The notes under the pieces are model-generated. The model had not been told where the DNA came from and ran no database searches. It saw only the letters and a program-made list of their open reading frames with translations. Below, piece after piece: positions 28,801-37,286 of a stretch of DNA of 64,000 bases. The translations under genes and the position numbers were made by a program. The stretch's first letter is position 1. The number at the start of each line of letters is the position of its first letter. This DNA comes from Paenibacillus xylanexedens (GTDB taxonomy: Bacteria > Bacillota > Bacilli > Paenibacillales > Paenibacillaceae), in the NCBI RefSeq assembly GCF_007680605.1, contig NZ_VEIO01000003.1, forward strand, positions 62,001 to 126,000. The letters are read 5' to 3'.

Positions 28801-31800
28801 GGCCAATACTGCAACGACCATCTCAATAGACCTATCCATCATAATACCTACAAATTGTTCGCGTTTTACTCCAAGTTCAAAACGCAATGTCCGAGCCAGT
28901 GAGTTCGCCCATTGATTAAGCTCCAGATAAGAGACGTGCCGTTCACCACAAACGATAGCAGTATGATTATGCCTGGATGCTACTATTTCCTCGAATAATT
29001 GATGAGCGACCTTATACTCAGGATAGGGCTGGAAGGTATTATTAAATTCACCTAGTATAATCTTTTTCTGGTTCGCTGACAGTACCTCTATATCCAGCAG
29101 TTGAATCTGAGGAAAGCTAGTAATTTGTCTCAGTATAAAAATAAACTGTTCTGCCATTCTGCTAATGCTTTCACTCTGAAACAAAGCAGTACTGTACTCA
29201 ATTGCAAAGCTTAAATGTTGTTTTCCATAGAACTCCCAGGAAAGATCAAATCTCGATTGGTTACTGGCCACATTTAGCGGTTCAACGACCGCACCATCTA
29301 TAATCAACTCGTGTTGATCCATATTTTGCATAATGAGCATGGTATCAAATAATGGATTCCGACTGGCGTCCCGGTTCTGCTTTAAATTTTGAACCACTTT
29401 TTCGAATGGATAATCAGCATGTTCAAATGCCTGTAGTGTTCTCTTTTTTATAGTTAACAGTAATTCTAAAAAGGTCTGCTGCCCATTAGATGTATTTCGA
29501 AGAGCCACCGTGTTTACAAACATACCTATGGCATTATTTAATTCAACATGATTACGATTCGCGACAGCTGTTCCAACAATAATATCTTCTTGTCCACTCC
29601 ATTTTGACAAGAGCACATGATAAGCTGCTAATAAAACCATAAATGTAGTCGTACCGCTTTGATCTGTTATTTTTTTAAGATCAATTACCAAGTCTTGATC
29701 CATCTCAAAATAACTTCGACTTCCCTCAAAATTTTGCTGTGGAGCTCGGGAATAATCGGTCGGTAAATCTAATATAGGAATCTCATCTGAAAATTTTTGT
29801 TGCCAAAACTCAGCTTTAGCATCATACTCCGTTGTTTGGAGTACTTGATCTTCCCATACAGAATAATCTTTGAATTGATAGGTATTGAGTGGTAGCACTC
29901 CCCCCTGATACAATTCAGACAGTTCTTTATAGAAAATATTCATGGATATACCATCCATAACAATATGATGTGTATCCATAATGAATATATATTGCTCAGG
30001 CCCTCTCTTTAGCAGAGAGGCACGAAATAATAGATCCTTTTCCAAATCAAAGGGTTGAATATAAGATTGAATACAATCAGAAATTTCCTCCAGATGATGA
30101 ATACTATATGTTTCCAGGCGGACTCTTGCTTCAGGATTGACTTTTTGAACGAGTTGCCCATCTACGTAATGAAAAGTGGTATGAAGACTTTCATGTCTTT
30201 GAATCAAGGAATTAATAGCGTCCTCCAAACGTTGATGATCTATCTTTCCTTGAATATAGTGGACTGAAGTGATGTTATAACCGCATCCCTGTTCATCCAA
30301 TTGTTGTATGGTATAAATTGCTCTTTGAGCTGCTGATACCGGATAATACTTTCTTTCTTCACAAGGTTCCAGAATAATCTGCACCTGCGAATGATCTTGG
30401 TGAGCAACCTGGATATACTGAGCCAGTTGTTGGATCGTAGGTTGTTCAAAAAAATTCCGTATGGATACTGAAATTCCCCACTCCTTCTTTACTTGTGAAA
30501 TAAGCATCATTGCATTAAGAGACTGCCCGCCCAGATCAAAAAAGTTATCATGAATTCCGATGCTCACATTTTGAAAAATCCCACTCCACATTTTTACCAG
30601 CTTTGCTTCCGTCTCACTGGATGGAGCCTCATAATTTGTCCGCGCGGAGGGCACGGGTAAAGGAAATGATTTTTTATCAATTTTCCCATTGGGTGTTAAT
30701 GGAAATTCTTTCATGGCAATATATTGGGATGGAACCATATAAGCAGGTAGCTCAAATGAAAGATACTCTTTGAGGTTCGTGATTTCCTCTTTGTTTTGAG
30801 AGATATAATAAGCAAACAGATTTGTATAATGCCCTTCACTATCTGTTAGCGGCAATACCACTACCTGACTAATTTGGGGATGCTGAGCTATAGATTTTTC
30901 AATCTCTTCTAGCTCAATACGGTGCCCTCTAATTTTGACCTGATTGTCCAGTCGCCCCAAAAATTCAAGTTGTCCGTCTCTAGTCCAGCGGACTAAATCA
31001 CCAGTTTTGTACACTCGTTCCCTATCAATAAAAGGATGCTTCACAAATACAGCTTCAGTGAGCTCTTCCCTATTCAAATATCCTCTAGCCAGCCCCTCAC
31101 CGCCTATATACAATTCTCCCGGAACCCCGATCGGCTGAAGCTGATTATCGTTGTTCAGGACATACACACTCGTATTGTAAATAGGCCGTCCAATCGGAAC
31201 AAAATCCAGCTTCATAATATCCGAGGTTATAGGATAATACGTTGCAAATACAGTTGTTTCCGTAGGCCCGTAAACATGAATAATCCGATCTTCTCCAAGT
31301 ACCTCAAAAGCTCGTTGTACATGTCTTATCGAGGACAGCTCTCCACCAAATAAAATTTTCCGCAGAGACTTTAGGCTATGTATATCAATATCCACTAACA
31401 AATTGAATAATGCGGTTGTCATAAAGCTTATAGTGATTTGCTCCCTTTGAATGAGATCCGAGAGTTGAGTAGGATCTAAAAAAGTTTCTTTGGGAACAAG
31501 AACCAGTTGAGCTCCATTCAAAAGTGTGCCAAAAATATCAAATATCGAACCATCAAATACATAATTGGACAGTTGTAGCAGCTTATCTTCAGCAGTTAAT
31601 TCTATGTAGCCGCAATTTACAACTGTTTTAATAATATTGGAGTGTGTTGTCAGTATTCCTTTAGGCTTGCCTGTGGAACCAGAAGTATAGATAATATATG
31701 CCTCATGATGCGGATCTTGTGGTGGGAGTTCATTGGAGTAGACAGTGTCGTCGTTTTGAAGGATTTTATTAATAATGGTTACGGATATATCATAATTTGC

Positions 31801-32898
31801 GGTTATACTTTCATATTGTTCCTCAACCAACATGAGCGCTGCCTTGCTATCTGAAAGCATATACGCTACCCGCTCTTCAGGATAGGCTGGATCAATAGGT
31901 ACATAGGCAGCACCTGATTTCAACACTCCTAAAATGCTTATAATCATAAAAGGAGTTCTATCATTCATTAATGCTATGCGATCCCCTGGTCCAATACTTT
32001 GACTGCATAAATAGTGCGCTACTGCATCTGATTTGGAATCAAGTTCCTGATAGCTGAGGGTTCCTCTCTCAAAAATAAGTGCCGTGTTGCAAGGACTTCG
32101 TTGTGCCTGTTCTCTGAACAAACCAATGATGCTTTGATTTCGAGGAAAATCCACACAATTTCCATTTATCCCTAGTAAATAATTTTTCTCTTCCAGGCTA
32201 ACCATGCTCACATCACTCACAAGCATCTCAGGACTGGATATTGCAATAAATAAAATCCGCTTATACTGCAAAGCTATACTTTGTACAAATTCTTCTGTAT
32301 AGACATTCGGATTGAACACAAATTTCAACTTTAGATTCTGCCCTAAGAAGGCGTATACACCCAAATCCTTTTTATGCATCACGTGAAAATCATCTTTATA
32401 CTCATGAATGGAATTGCTCTGCTTGAGGATAAAAAAATGGGGCGCTACTACCTGGTCAAACACAGTATTTGTTGAAAATAATAGCTGTGTCAGTTTCCTT
32501 TCATTCACATTTATACGTTCCAATAACTGCGAGATCGTTTCGTTATCTTTGCTACGCATACGGAAAGGAAATATACTTCGGGTTTCATCCTCCCCTTCCT
32601 GATGTATCCTTCTTTCAAAAGCAATGTCCTCTGTACTCGTATACTTTTGTAGAATAATACCCCAAATCGTATATAAAAGAGTCGCCAACGTGTTTGCTGT
32701 TTTTGCACCCTGCTTAACCAGTTCCTTCATCTCTTCGGGAAGAAGCTCAACCATAAATTCCTTTGTGTCTTTATTCTCAACCGTAATTTCCATTTTTTGA
32801 TTGGGAATTTCTGCATAGTGATCGAATCCACCCATATAACGCTTATAAACATCAGCAACCTCATTCGCTCTTAGCGAATGTTGAGTCAAATTATCCAC
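25900..32898 (-). CDS. NRPS NrpA, modules 1 and 2: partial C-A(Ile/Val)-T-C-A(unknown)-T-E
   Basis: A 2332-residue starting enzyme. Residues 1 to about 250 match only the C-terminal half of a condensation domain; the N-terminal half with HHxxxDG is absent. Then A1 with pocket DGFFLGVVF, near-identical to known Ile codes; T with LGGQSL (Ser793; Gln replaces the usual His); C with HHIVMDG (His977-978); A2 with pocket DGAITVGIG, which I cannot assign (a hydrophobic or aromatic residue is likely); T with LGGDSI (Ser1822); E with HHLVIDGVSWR (His2001). The end TSSDFSAKGINQEELDLFL is a COM-donor tail for NrpB. The start codon is GTG at 32898, with AGAGGGGG 5-6 bases upstream. The gene heads the minus-strand NRPS operon and is divergent from an MFS exporter. 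Confidence 0.93.
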   Translation of the reverse strand: MDNLTQHSLRANEVADVYKRYMGGFDHYAEIPNQKMEITVENKDTKEFMVELLPEEMKELVKQGAKTANTLATLLYTIWGIILQKYTSTEDIAFERRIHQEGEDETRSIFPFRMRSKDNETISQLLERINVNERKLTQLLFSTNTVFDQVVAPHFFILKQSNSIHEYKDDFHVMHKKDLGVYAFLGQNLKLKFVFNPNVYTEEFVQSIALQYKRILFIAISSPEMLVSDVSMVSLEEKNYLLGINGNCVDFPRNQSIIGLFREQAQRSPCNTALIFERGTLSYQELDSKSDAVAHYLCSQSIGPGDRIALMNDRTPFMIISILGVLKSGAAYVPIDPAYPEERVAYMLSDSKAALMLVEEQYESITANYDISVTIINKILQNDDTVYSNELPPQDPHHEAYIIYTSGSTGKPKGILTTHSNIIKTVVNCGYIELTAEDKLLQLSNYVFDGSIFDIFGTLLNGAQLVLVPKETFLDPTQLSDLIQREQITISFMTTALFNLLVDIDIHSLKSLRKILFGGELSSIRHVQRAFEVLGEDRIIHVYGPTETTVFATYYPITSDIMKLDFVPIGRPIYNTSVYVLNNDNQLQPIGVPGELYIGGEGLARGYLNREELTEAVFVKHPFIDRERVYKTGDLVRWTRDGQLEFLGRLDNQVKIRGHRIELEEIEKSIAQHPQISQVVVLPLTDSEGHYTNLFAYYISQNKEEITNLKEYLSFELPAYMVPSQYIAMKEFPLTPNGKIDKKSFPLPVPSARTNYEAPSSETEAKLVKMWSGIFQNVSIGIHDNFFDLGGQSLNAMMLISQVKKEWGISVSIRNFFEQPTIQQLAQYIQVAHQDHSQVQIILEPCEERKYYPVSAAQRAIYTIQQLDEQGCGYNITSVHYIQGKIDHQRLEDAINSLIQRHESLHTTFHYVDGQLVQKVNPEARVRLETYSIHHLEEISDCIQSYIQPFDLEKDLLFRASLLKRGPEQYIFIMDTHHIVMDGISMNIFYKELSELYQGGVLPLNTYQFKDYSVWEDQVLQTTEYDAKAEFWQQKFSDEIPILDLPTDYSRAPQQNFEGSRSYFEMDQDLVIDLKKITDQSGTTTFMVLLAAYHVLLSKWSGQEDIIVGTAVANRNHVELNNAIGMFVNTVALRNTSNGQQTFLELLLTIKKRTLQAFEHADYPFEKVVQNLKQNRDASRNPLFDTMLIMQNMDQHELIIDGAVVEPLNVASNQSRFDLSWEFYGKQHLSFAIEYSTALFQSESISRMAEQFIFILRQITSFPQIQLLDIEVLSANQKKIILGEFNNTFQPYPEYKVAHQLFEEIVASRHNHTAIVCGERHVSYLELNQWANSLARTLRFELGVKREQFVGIMMDRSIEMVVAVLAVLKAGGAYMPIDPTYPVERIQYMLKDSRTHWLLTHLDVQVPTDYPGEVLKVELSDYKTETTSDNLPNINTAHDLAYMIYTSGSTGNPKGVMIEHQGLSNFLLTAPTLGIHEDSRVLQFAPFSFDGSVAEIFQTLLSGATLYVEKKENIISDLLHMLREKKITAAILPPSMLRAVEYKSLPHLKTITTVGEACSKELVEIWGEGRNFINGYGPTEATIGSTLGVITKHTDKITIGKPIPNKKIYIVNSNMQLQPIGVSGEIYIGGAGIARGYWNKPDLTKEKFVNNPFGEGRIYRSGDLGRWLPNGTIEFMGRIDHQVKINGHRIEMEEITETLLKHPSVLEAIVIDCQEEQHTKLAAYVVLKDDSIREELWTYLGALLPQYMIPNYIVTLSSLPLTPNLKIDRKALPDPYLGVSEAVTYVEPSNEIEALLVSIWQEILKVDRIGLLDHFIKLGGDSIKGIQIAAQLSKHHYKLDLKRLYEYPSIIELAPYVVPIRKESEQQAIIGQVQLTPIQHWFYEQGFPEDQHWNQSILLPADTIWDDKRVEKSLMKLIEHHDALRMKFIKEQNQVIQMNQGLDHKSFEFHVFHWQTEMDWEESMKKETSRLQKGMNLSEGILMQAGLFKTPEKEYLFIAVHHLVIDGVSWRILLEDLNQVYTQLEHNLEAVLPSKTDSFKEWSYALQEYASTQQFQNEFGFWENQDRFIRQQLSKNRESARRCTMQDSKVISIIFPKRITQDLLTQVHRAFNTEVNDILLSALVLTMTQCTGNPMISVSLEGHGRENIHREINISRTLGWFTSIFPVIFTLDNLEIGEVIKTVKNTLRSIPNKGIGYGIMKYICADKLTHAPSLSTGISFNYLGVFDTGTLLQGLGQSSISIGDSISPLTPMTNELEINGAVNQETLLLEFRYDPNLYANQAMNRLVETFQASLYNIIQYCMEKKEQVLTSSDFSAKGINQEELDLFLNSLN

Positions 32899-32983
32899 AA
32901 AATCCCCCTCTTTTCCGAGTAATGAGCATCGAAAAAATTAGAAAAATGTCTATAAATTCAAAATTATGTATAATCACACTAAC

Positions 32984-33012
32984 AACTTACTCTTGATGGT
33001 ATGTTTTGTCAA
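32984..33012 (-). promoter_or_regulatory. Candidate promoter of the NRPS operon
   Basis: On the minus strand a consensus -35 TTGACA (33012-33007) is followed after 17 bases by TAAGTT (32989-32984), a weak -10. It lies about 90 bases upstream of NrpA. The weak -10 would suit activated expression, for example by the neighbouring response regulator. The rest of the 433-base divergent gap (32899-33331) is very AT-rich with no convincing gene. Confidence 0.3.
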
Positions 33013-33331
33013 CCCCACACTTTATGAATTTATATATATATAATCTTTTGCTTTTAAGATATAATTTTCTATGTTATTCCATAAAAAAAAGAAAATTGAG
33101 TAATTTTATCCACTCTGTTACATTGTATTACGTCAACTAATTCTTAAGTCAGCACAAACTTCAAGAATATGCAATCAGGAAAAGAGGATTTATTACTACG
33201 GAGTAAGGGAGGAGAATCCAACGACTATCGTGTCAATTTAAATTTTAAATCTCTCACTCACATGAGTATCTAAGTCGACTAAAAAGTATCATCCACACTG
33301 CTTGCAATAAATATGCTTAAGGGGATATTAC

Positions 33332-34585
33332 ATGGGAACTTATGCGGAAATGTCCAAGCAACCACAAGAAAAAAAATCTTCATTGTTCAAAAATGTCTCA
33401 TTTCTTCTTGTCCTGCTTTCAATCACATTCAACAGTTCTGGGATTTCAATTTACCTTTTAGCAGAATCATGGTATGTCGTAAATCACCTAACAGCGGGTA
33501 ACAGCTTAGGTATTGTACTGATGGCTACAGCCATCCCACGTCTAGTACTAATGCCCTTTACAGGAATTCTGGCAGACCGCTACAAAAAAACATATATTAT
33601 GTTTCTATCCGATATATTTCGGGGTCTGTTGTTAATCGTTATGGTGCTTTGTTTTCTATCAGATATCTTAAGCTTCTACGCAGTCGTCACCTTTGCTATA
33701 TTATTCGGGATTTTAGAAGCATTCTATTGGCCGGCTTCATCCTCACTCATTCCTGTAATCGTTTCAGAGAATCATCTAGCTCAAGCCAACTCATTATCTC
33801 AAATCATTCAGCAATTTTTCACTTTGGCGGGGCCTTTGATTGGGGGGATTATTCTTACCTATGGTTCTTACCATCATTTGTTTGGAAGTATTTCGGTAAT
33901 TTTAATTCTTGGAGCATTTTCTTCACTATTTGTCAGTAAATACATGCATAAAGCCCAGCATTCCTCTTCTGAATCTTTGCATCTTGTTAAGGCATGGAAG
34001 GAAGGTATCCATTTCATAAAAGAGGATGCGTTCATCAAAGCCATTATTATTGTCTTAATCGTAGCTGGTTTCTTTCTCACGGGCCCACTATCTATGGCTA
34101 TTCCGTTACTTGTAAATTCAGTTTTACATGGAAGCGCATTAACACTCAGTTACCTAGAAATGTCTGTAACTGTAGGTATGATTGCTGGTGGAGTCCTTAT
34201 CGCAGTGTCCAAGATCCAAAAACGAAGAGCATTGATTTCTCTTCTAAGTCTTGCACTATGCGGACTTGCTATTTTATTTTTAGGGATTAGCGTAAACTTT
34301 TTGCAAACCCTGGTATTATTAGGCATAATCGGGTTCGTTATCTCTTTTAGTAATACTTTTTTTGTCACTCTGCTTCAGGAGAGAACCCCTCAGGATAAAA
34401 TCGGGAGGGTTTTAAGCCTTGTTACTACAGCAACGACAGGACTCGTACCTCTATCACAAGCCTTGATTTCTTTTTTTCTTAATAAAGGTCTGCAGATTTC
34501 TCAAATACTGGTTTACTTTGGAGTCATCGTATGTGTATTTTGTGTCATGATGATGTTAATGTTTCGTCCGATTCGAAATGCATAA
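33332..34585 (+). CDS. MFS exporter, EntS/MFS_3-like, probably exports the NRPS product
   Basis: A 417-residue major facilitator with about 12 membrane helices. The loop after helix 2 carries motif A as GILADRYKKTY. The overall pattern (ASS-LIPVIV, NSLSQI, GPLIGGII) resembles the MFS_3/EntS group, whose best-known member exports the siderophore enterobactin. AAGGGG lies 8 bases before ATG 33332. It is divergent from NrpA and 23 bases before the response regulator, so it is probably the first gene of an exporter-RR-HK unit. Export of the NRPS peptide is inferred from position only. Confidence 0.85.
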   Translation: MGTYAEMSKQPQEKKSSLFKNVSFLLVLLSITFNSSGISIYLLAESWYVVNHLTAGNSLGIVLMATAIPRLVLMPFTGILADRYKKTYIMFLSDIFRGLLLIVMVLCFLSDILSFYAVVTFAILFGILEAFYWPASSSLIPVIVSENHLAQANSLSQIIQQFFTLAGPLIGGIILTYGSYHHLFGSISVILILGAFSSLFVSKYMHKAQHSSSESLHLVKAWKEGIHFIKEDAFIKAIIIVLIVAGFFLTGPLSMAIPLLVNSVLHGSALTLSYLEMSVTVGMIAGGVLIAVSKIQKRRALISLLSLALCGLAILFLGISVNFLQTLVLLGIIGFVISFSNTFFVTLLQERTPQDKIGRVLSLVTTATTGLVPLSQALISFFLNKGLQISQILVYFGVIVCVFCVMMMLMFRPIRNA

Positions 34586-34608
34586 TCTAGCGGAAAGGAA
34601 TTCCTACC

Positions 34609-35325
34609 TTGGTAAAAAACGAAAAGATACTTTTAGTGGATGATGAAATAGGCATTCTAACTTTATTGGAAGTGACCTTGAAAAAGGAGCATTATACACA
34701 TATAGACCGCTGTACAAATGCAAAACAAACGTTGGAAATGGTTCGAAAAACTAATTACGATCTACTCATACTGGATGTCATGCTACCTGACATGAATGGT
34801 TTTGAGCTATGCAGTATGGTAAGAAGCCACACCAATGCCCCGATTATATTTATCTCGGCAAGTTCGAGTGATTTTGATAAATTAACGGGGTTAAGCGTGG
34901 GCGGGGATGACTACATTACAAAACCATTCAATCCATTAGAGGTCGTAGCTCGGATTGAGGCTCTATTCAGGAGACAAAAAAAATACCAAACTCCGTCCTA
35001 TGCTACACAGGAAAATCAGGAAATCCGGGCAGGACGGCTTATACTTAAGCCGTCCGATGCCCTGCTAATATTTGACGATCAAAAAATCGAATGCACGGCT
35101 AAGGAATTGGACCTCCTTCGTTTCTTCTTAAGAAATCCAAATCGGATTTACTCCACTTCACAGATTTATGAATTGGTATGGGGAGGGGTACCTTTTTATG
35201 GGGAAGAAAAGACAGTGACCATGCATATTTCAAAAATAAGAAAAAAACTTGAAATCAATCCAAAATCACCCGAAATTATTATTAATCTTAAGGGAATTGG
35301 TTACAAGTTCATCCCCCCACAATGA
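34609..35325 (+). CDS. OmpR-family response regulator
   Basis: A 238-residue cytoplasmic regulator. Receiver domain residues 1-120: acidic pair D11-D12, phospho-acceptor D56 in LLILDVMLPDM, conserved Lys105 in DDYITKPF. A winged helix (about 140-235) follows, with LTAKELDLLRFFLRNP-like and IRKKLE segments and the closing GIGYKFIP. All catalytic residues are present. The start is TTG at 34609, with GGAAAGGAA about 8 bases upstream; no ATG is available before the receiver domain. It lies between the MFS exporter and its cognate kinase, which suggests control of the NRPS locus or of the ABC operon beyond. Confidence 0.92.
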   Translation: MVKNEKILLVDDEIGILTLLEVTLKKEHYTHIDRCTNAKQTLEMVRKTNYDLLILDVMLPDMNGFELCSMVRSHTNAPIIFISASSSDFDKLTGLSVGGDDYITKPFNPLEVVARIEALFRRQKKYQTPSYATQENQEIRAGRLILKPSDALLIFDDQKIECTAKELDLLRFFLRNPNRIYSTSQIYELVWGGVPFYGEEKTVTMHISKIRKKLEINPKSPEIIINLKGIGYKFIPPQ

Positions 35326-35336
35326 AGGGACCGAAA

Positions 35337-36455
35337 ATGAAAGTTAAGCTTCGTTACGGTATTCACTTTATTTTAGGTTTTCTGGCTTGGCTATTGAGCA
35401 TGGCGTTCATGACCATCTTAACAACAGAAATAATTTTACCTGTTCTAGGTATTACAGCTGATAACACAAACTATGATTTATTTGTAACACTAACCTTTGT
35501 GGTTAATATCATGATGTGCAGCATAGTTTTTAGTTGGTATTTCGGGGGCCCGCTATGGTTTATCATGTCATGGATTGATAATTTGACAAAAGGAAAATAC
35601 GAAGCTCCAGTTACTAGAAAGAATAAAGTATACACCAAGAAACACAAGCTCAGACGGCCTTATCGTTTATATAAAGAAGTCATCGATAATATACACATTC
35701 TAGCCGATAGCCTGCAAGAAGCAGAATTGGAAAGAAAAAACATGGAAGAATCCAAGCGGGACTGGATTGCCGGGATATCACATGACCTCAAAACTCCGCT
35801 TACCTACATTACTGGCTACACTGCTTTGCTGATGAATGATGAATATATTTGGAGTGTAGAGGAACAGCAATCCTTTTTACTTGAAGTTCATAATAAAAGC
35901 CTGCACTTAGAGAGGTTAATTCAGGATCTTAATCTCTCCTTGCAAATTGAAAATGCAACATTTCAGATCCCTATTCATCTTAAAAGCGGAAACCTGATAT
36001 CTTTCATAGAAAACCTAATTACTGATATACGCAATAATCCCAATTCTGCAGAATACAAGATAAGCTTTCACACTGAGGAAAAGACTATTATGACAAGCTA
36101 CGATGAACGCCTACTGTATAGGGCTTTACAAAATCTATTAATGAATGCGGTAATTCATAATCCGGCAGGTACTGAGATCAAACTAACATTAGCCTTTAAA
36201 AATGATTCATCAATAGAACTAATCATCTTTGATAACGGAGTAGGTATGCGACCAGAAACGCTCAAAAATATATTCACAAAATATTATCGGGGCTCTACTA
36301 CGCATGCACCGGAATTTGGTACCGGACTCGGAATGGCCATTGCAAAACAGCTCATTATTGCCCATAATGGCTTGATTAGCATGGATAGCGAGCTCTCAAA
36401 AGGTACTATAGTTTATATCACTTTACCTTATATCAAAGAAATAAGCGCTGATTAG
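35337..36455 (+). CDS. Membrane sensor histidine kinase, short extracellular loop
   Basis: A 372-residue kinase partner of the preceding regulator. Two hydrophobic regions (about 10-35 and 48-80) are joined by a loop of only about 12-15 residues, as in intramembrane-sensing kinases that detect envelope damage or act with a transporter. H-box ISHDLKTPL with His149; N-box NLLMNAVIHN; G1 DNGVGM; G2 GTGLGMAI. All are intact. ATG 35337 is preferred since GAAGGGA is 6 bases upstream; ATG 35322 would overlap the regulator stop by 4 bases but has no site. The signal is unknown; the peptide itself or its effect on the envelope are candidates. Confidence 0.9.
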   Translation: MKVKLRYGIHFILGFLAWLLSMAFMTILTTEIILPVLGITADNTNYDLFVTLTFVVNIMMCSIVFSWYFGGPLWFIMSWIDNLTKGKYEAPVTRKNKVYTKKHKLRRPYRLYKEVIDNIHILADSLQEAELERKNMEESKRDWIAGISHDLKTPLTYITGYTALLMNDEYIWSVEEQQSFLLEVHNKSLHLERLIQDLNLSLQIENATFQIPIHLKSGNLISFIENLITDIRNNPNSAEYKISFHTEEKTIMTSYDERLLYRALQNLLMNAVIHNPAGTEIKLTLAFKNDSSIELIIFDNGVGMRPETLKNIFTKYYRGSTTHAPEFGTGLGMAIAKQLIIAHNGLISMDSELSKGTIVYITLPYIKEISAD

Positions 36456-36467
36456 AAATCAGCGCTT
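36443..36467. terminator. Bidirectional hairpin between the kinase and lipoprotein genes
   Basis: AAGCGCTGATT (36443-36453), loop AGA, AATCAGCGCTT (36457-36467): a perfect 11-bp stem containing the kinase TAG. It separates convergent transcripts. No strong T-tract follows, so efficiency is uncertain. Confidence 0.65.
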
Positions 36468-36494
36468 GTTAGTATGTGTGGTCTTTTCAGGCTA

Positions 36495-37286
36495 TTATTT
36501 AATCACAATGGTTCCGGAAGAAGTTTCAAGAGAAAGTACAGGACTTTCATCTGTTACCTTACCAATTTGGGCATGTAATTCTTTATCAGAGCTGGATGGA
36601 TCAGAAGAGGACTCCAACGAAGACTCAATTTGACCAGAGTTCGTAACGGCATTAATTCTTAGTGACGATGGGACAGGATCCAGCTCGACCTCAATCTTAC
36701 CGCTATTGCTTCGGACACTGCTATTCTGTTCGATCTCTCCTTTATGAGAAATATTAATACTACCGGTATCTGCACTTACCTCCATCCCGCCATTTATCCC
36801 TACCAAATTAATATCCCCTGCCGACATACGACTTACAATTTTCTCCCCTTCAAATCCATTAATATCAATAGAACCGGAATCTCCAGATACATTCAGTTCT
36901 TTTGATTTACTATCTTTTCCTGTAATTTTTCCGGACTTTGTAGTTAAATTCACCTTATCATAGAGCTGATTAGGTAAAGCTACGTATACCGTAGTCGTTT
37001 TAGGATTAAATATGCTTGAAGATCCCGGGGCATTCACCTTAAGTGCGGCCCCCTCTTCCACTGCTGTTACATCCTTATCCGTTGATCTAACTTCAATCTT
37101 TCCGTTACTCGACTGGGTTAGCTCAATATTCTGACTATCTGTTTGAACATAAATTTCCTTTATATTGTCACTATTGAACGTTTTCACTTCAATCTTCGCA
37201 TCAGAGTCTGAACTACAACCTGAGATAATCACTATCAGCATACTGACATACAACAGGGACGATACCTTATTTCTCCATTTTTTCAT
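36495..37286 (-). CDS. DUF4097/LiaG-like beta-helical lipoprotein
   Basis: A 263-residue secreted protein. Signal peptide residues 7-23 end in the lipobox IISGC, so Cys24 should be lipidated and the protein held on the outer face of the membrane. The rest is a series of short beta repeats (TDSQNIEL, TKSGKIT, SGDSGSIDI, SADTGSINI, SNSGKIEVEL), typical of DUF4097 putative adhesin/LiaG-like solenoids. Its ATG overlaps the permease end by 20 bases, with AAGGAGA upstream. It is the last gene of the ABC operon. A surface shield or sensor part for the transporter is a guess. Confidence 0.8.
   Translation of the reverse strand: MKKWRNKVSSLLYVSMLIVIISGCSSDSDAKIEVKTFNSDNIKEIYVQTDSQNIELTQSSNGKIEVRSTDKDVTAVEEGAALKVNAPGSSSIFNPKTTTVYVALPNQLYDKVNLTTKSGKITGKDSKSKELNVSGDSGSIDINGFEGEKIVSRMSAGDINLVGINGGMEVSADTGSINISHKGEIEQNSSVRSNSGKIEVELDPVPSSLRINAVTNSGQIESSLESSSDPSSSDKELHAQIGKVTDESPVLSLETSSGTIVIK

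Noticed and set aside
10644..32898. Fusaricidin synthetase
   Set aside because: Fusaricidin is made by one large protein with a starter C and a TE, with codes for Thr-Val-Tyr-Thr-Asn-Ala; domain order, gene number and codes differ here.
33169..33273. 34-residue plus-strand ORF in the NrpA-MFS divergent gap
   Set aside because: No ribosome binding site before its ATG, and the good AAGGGAGGAG in the region lies inside the frame and serves no start codon.
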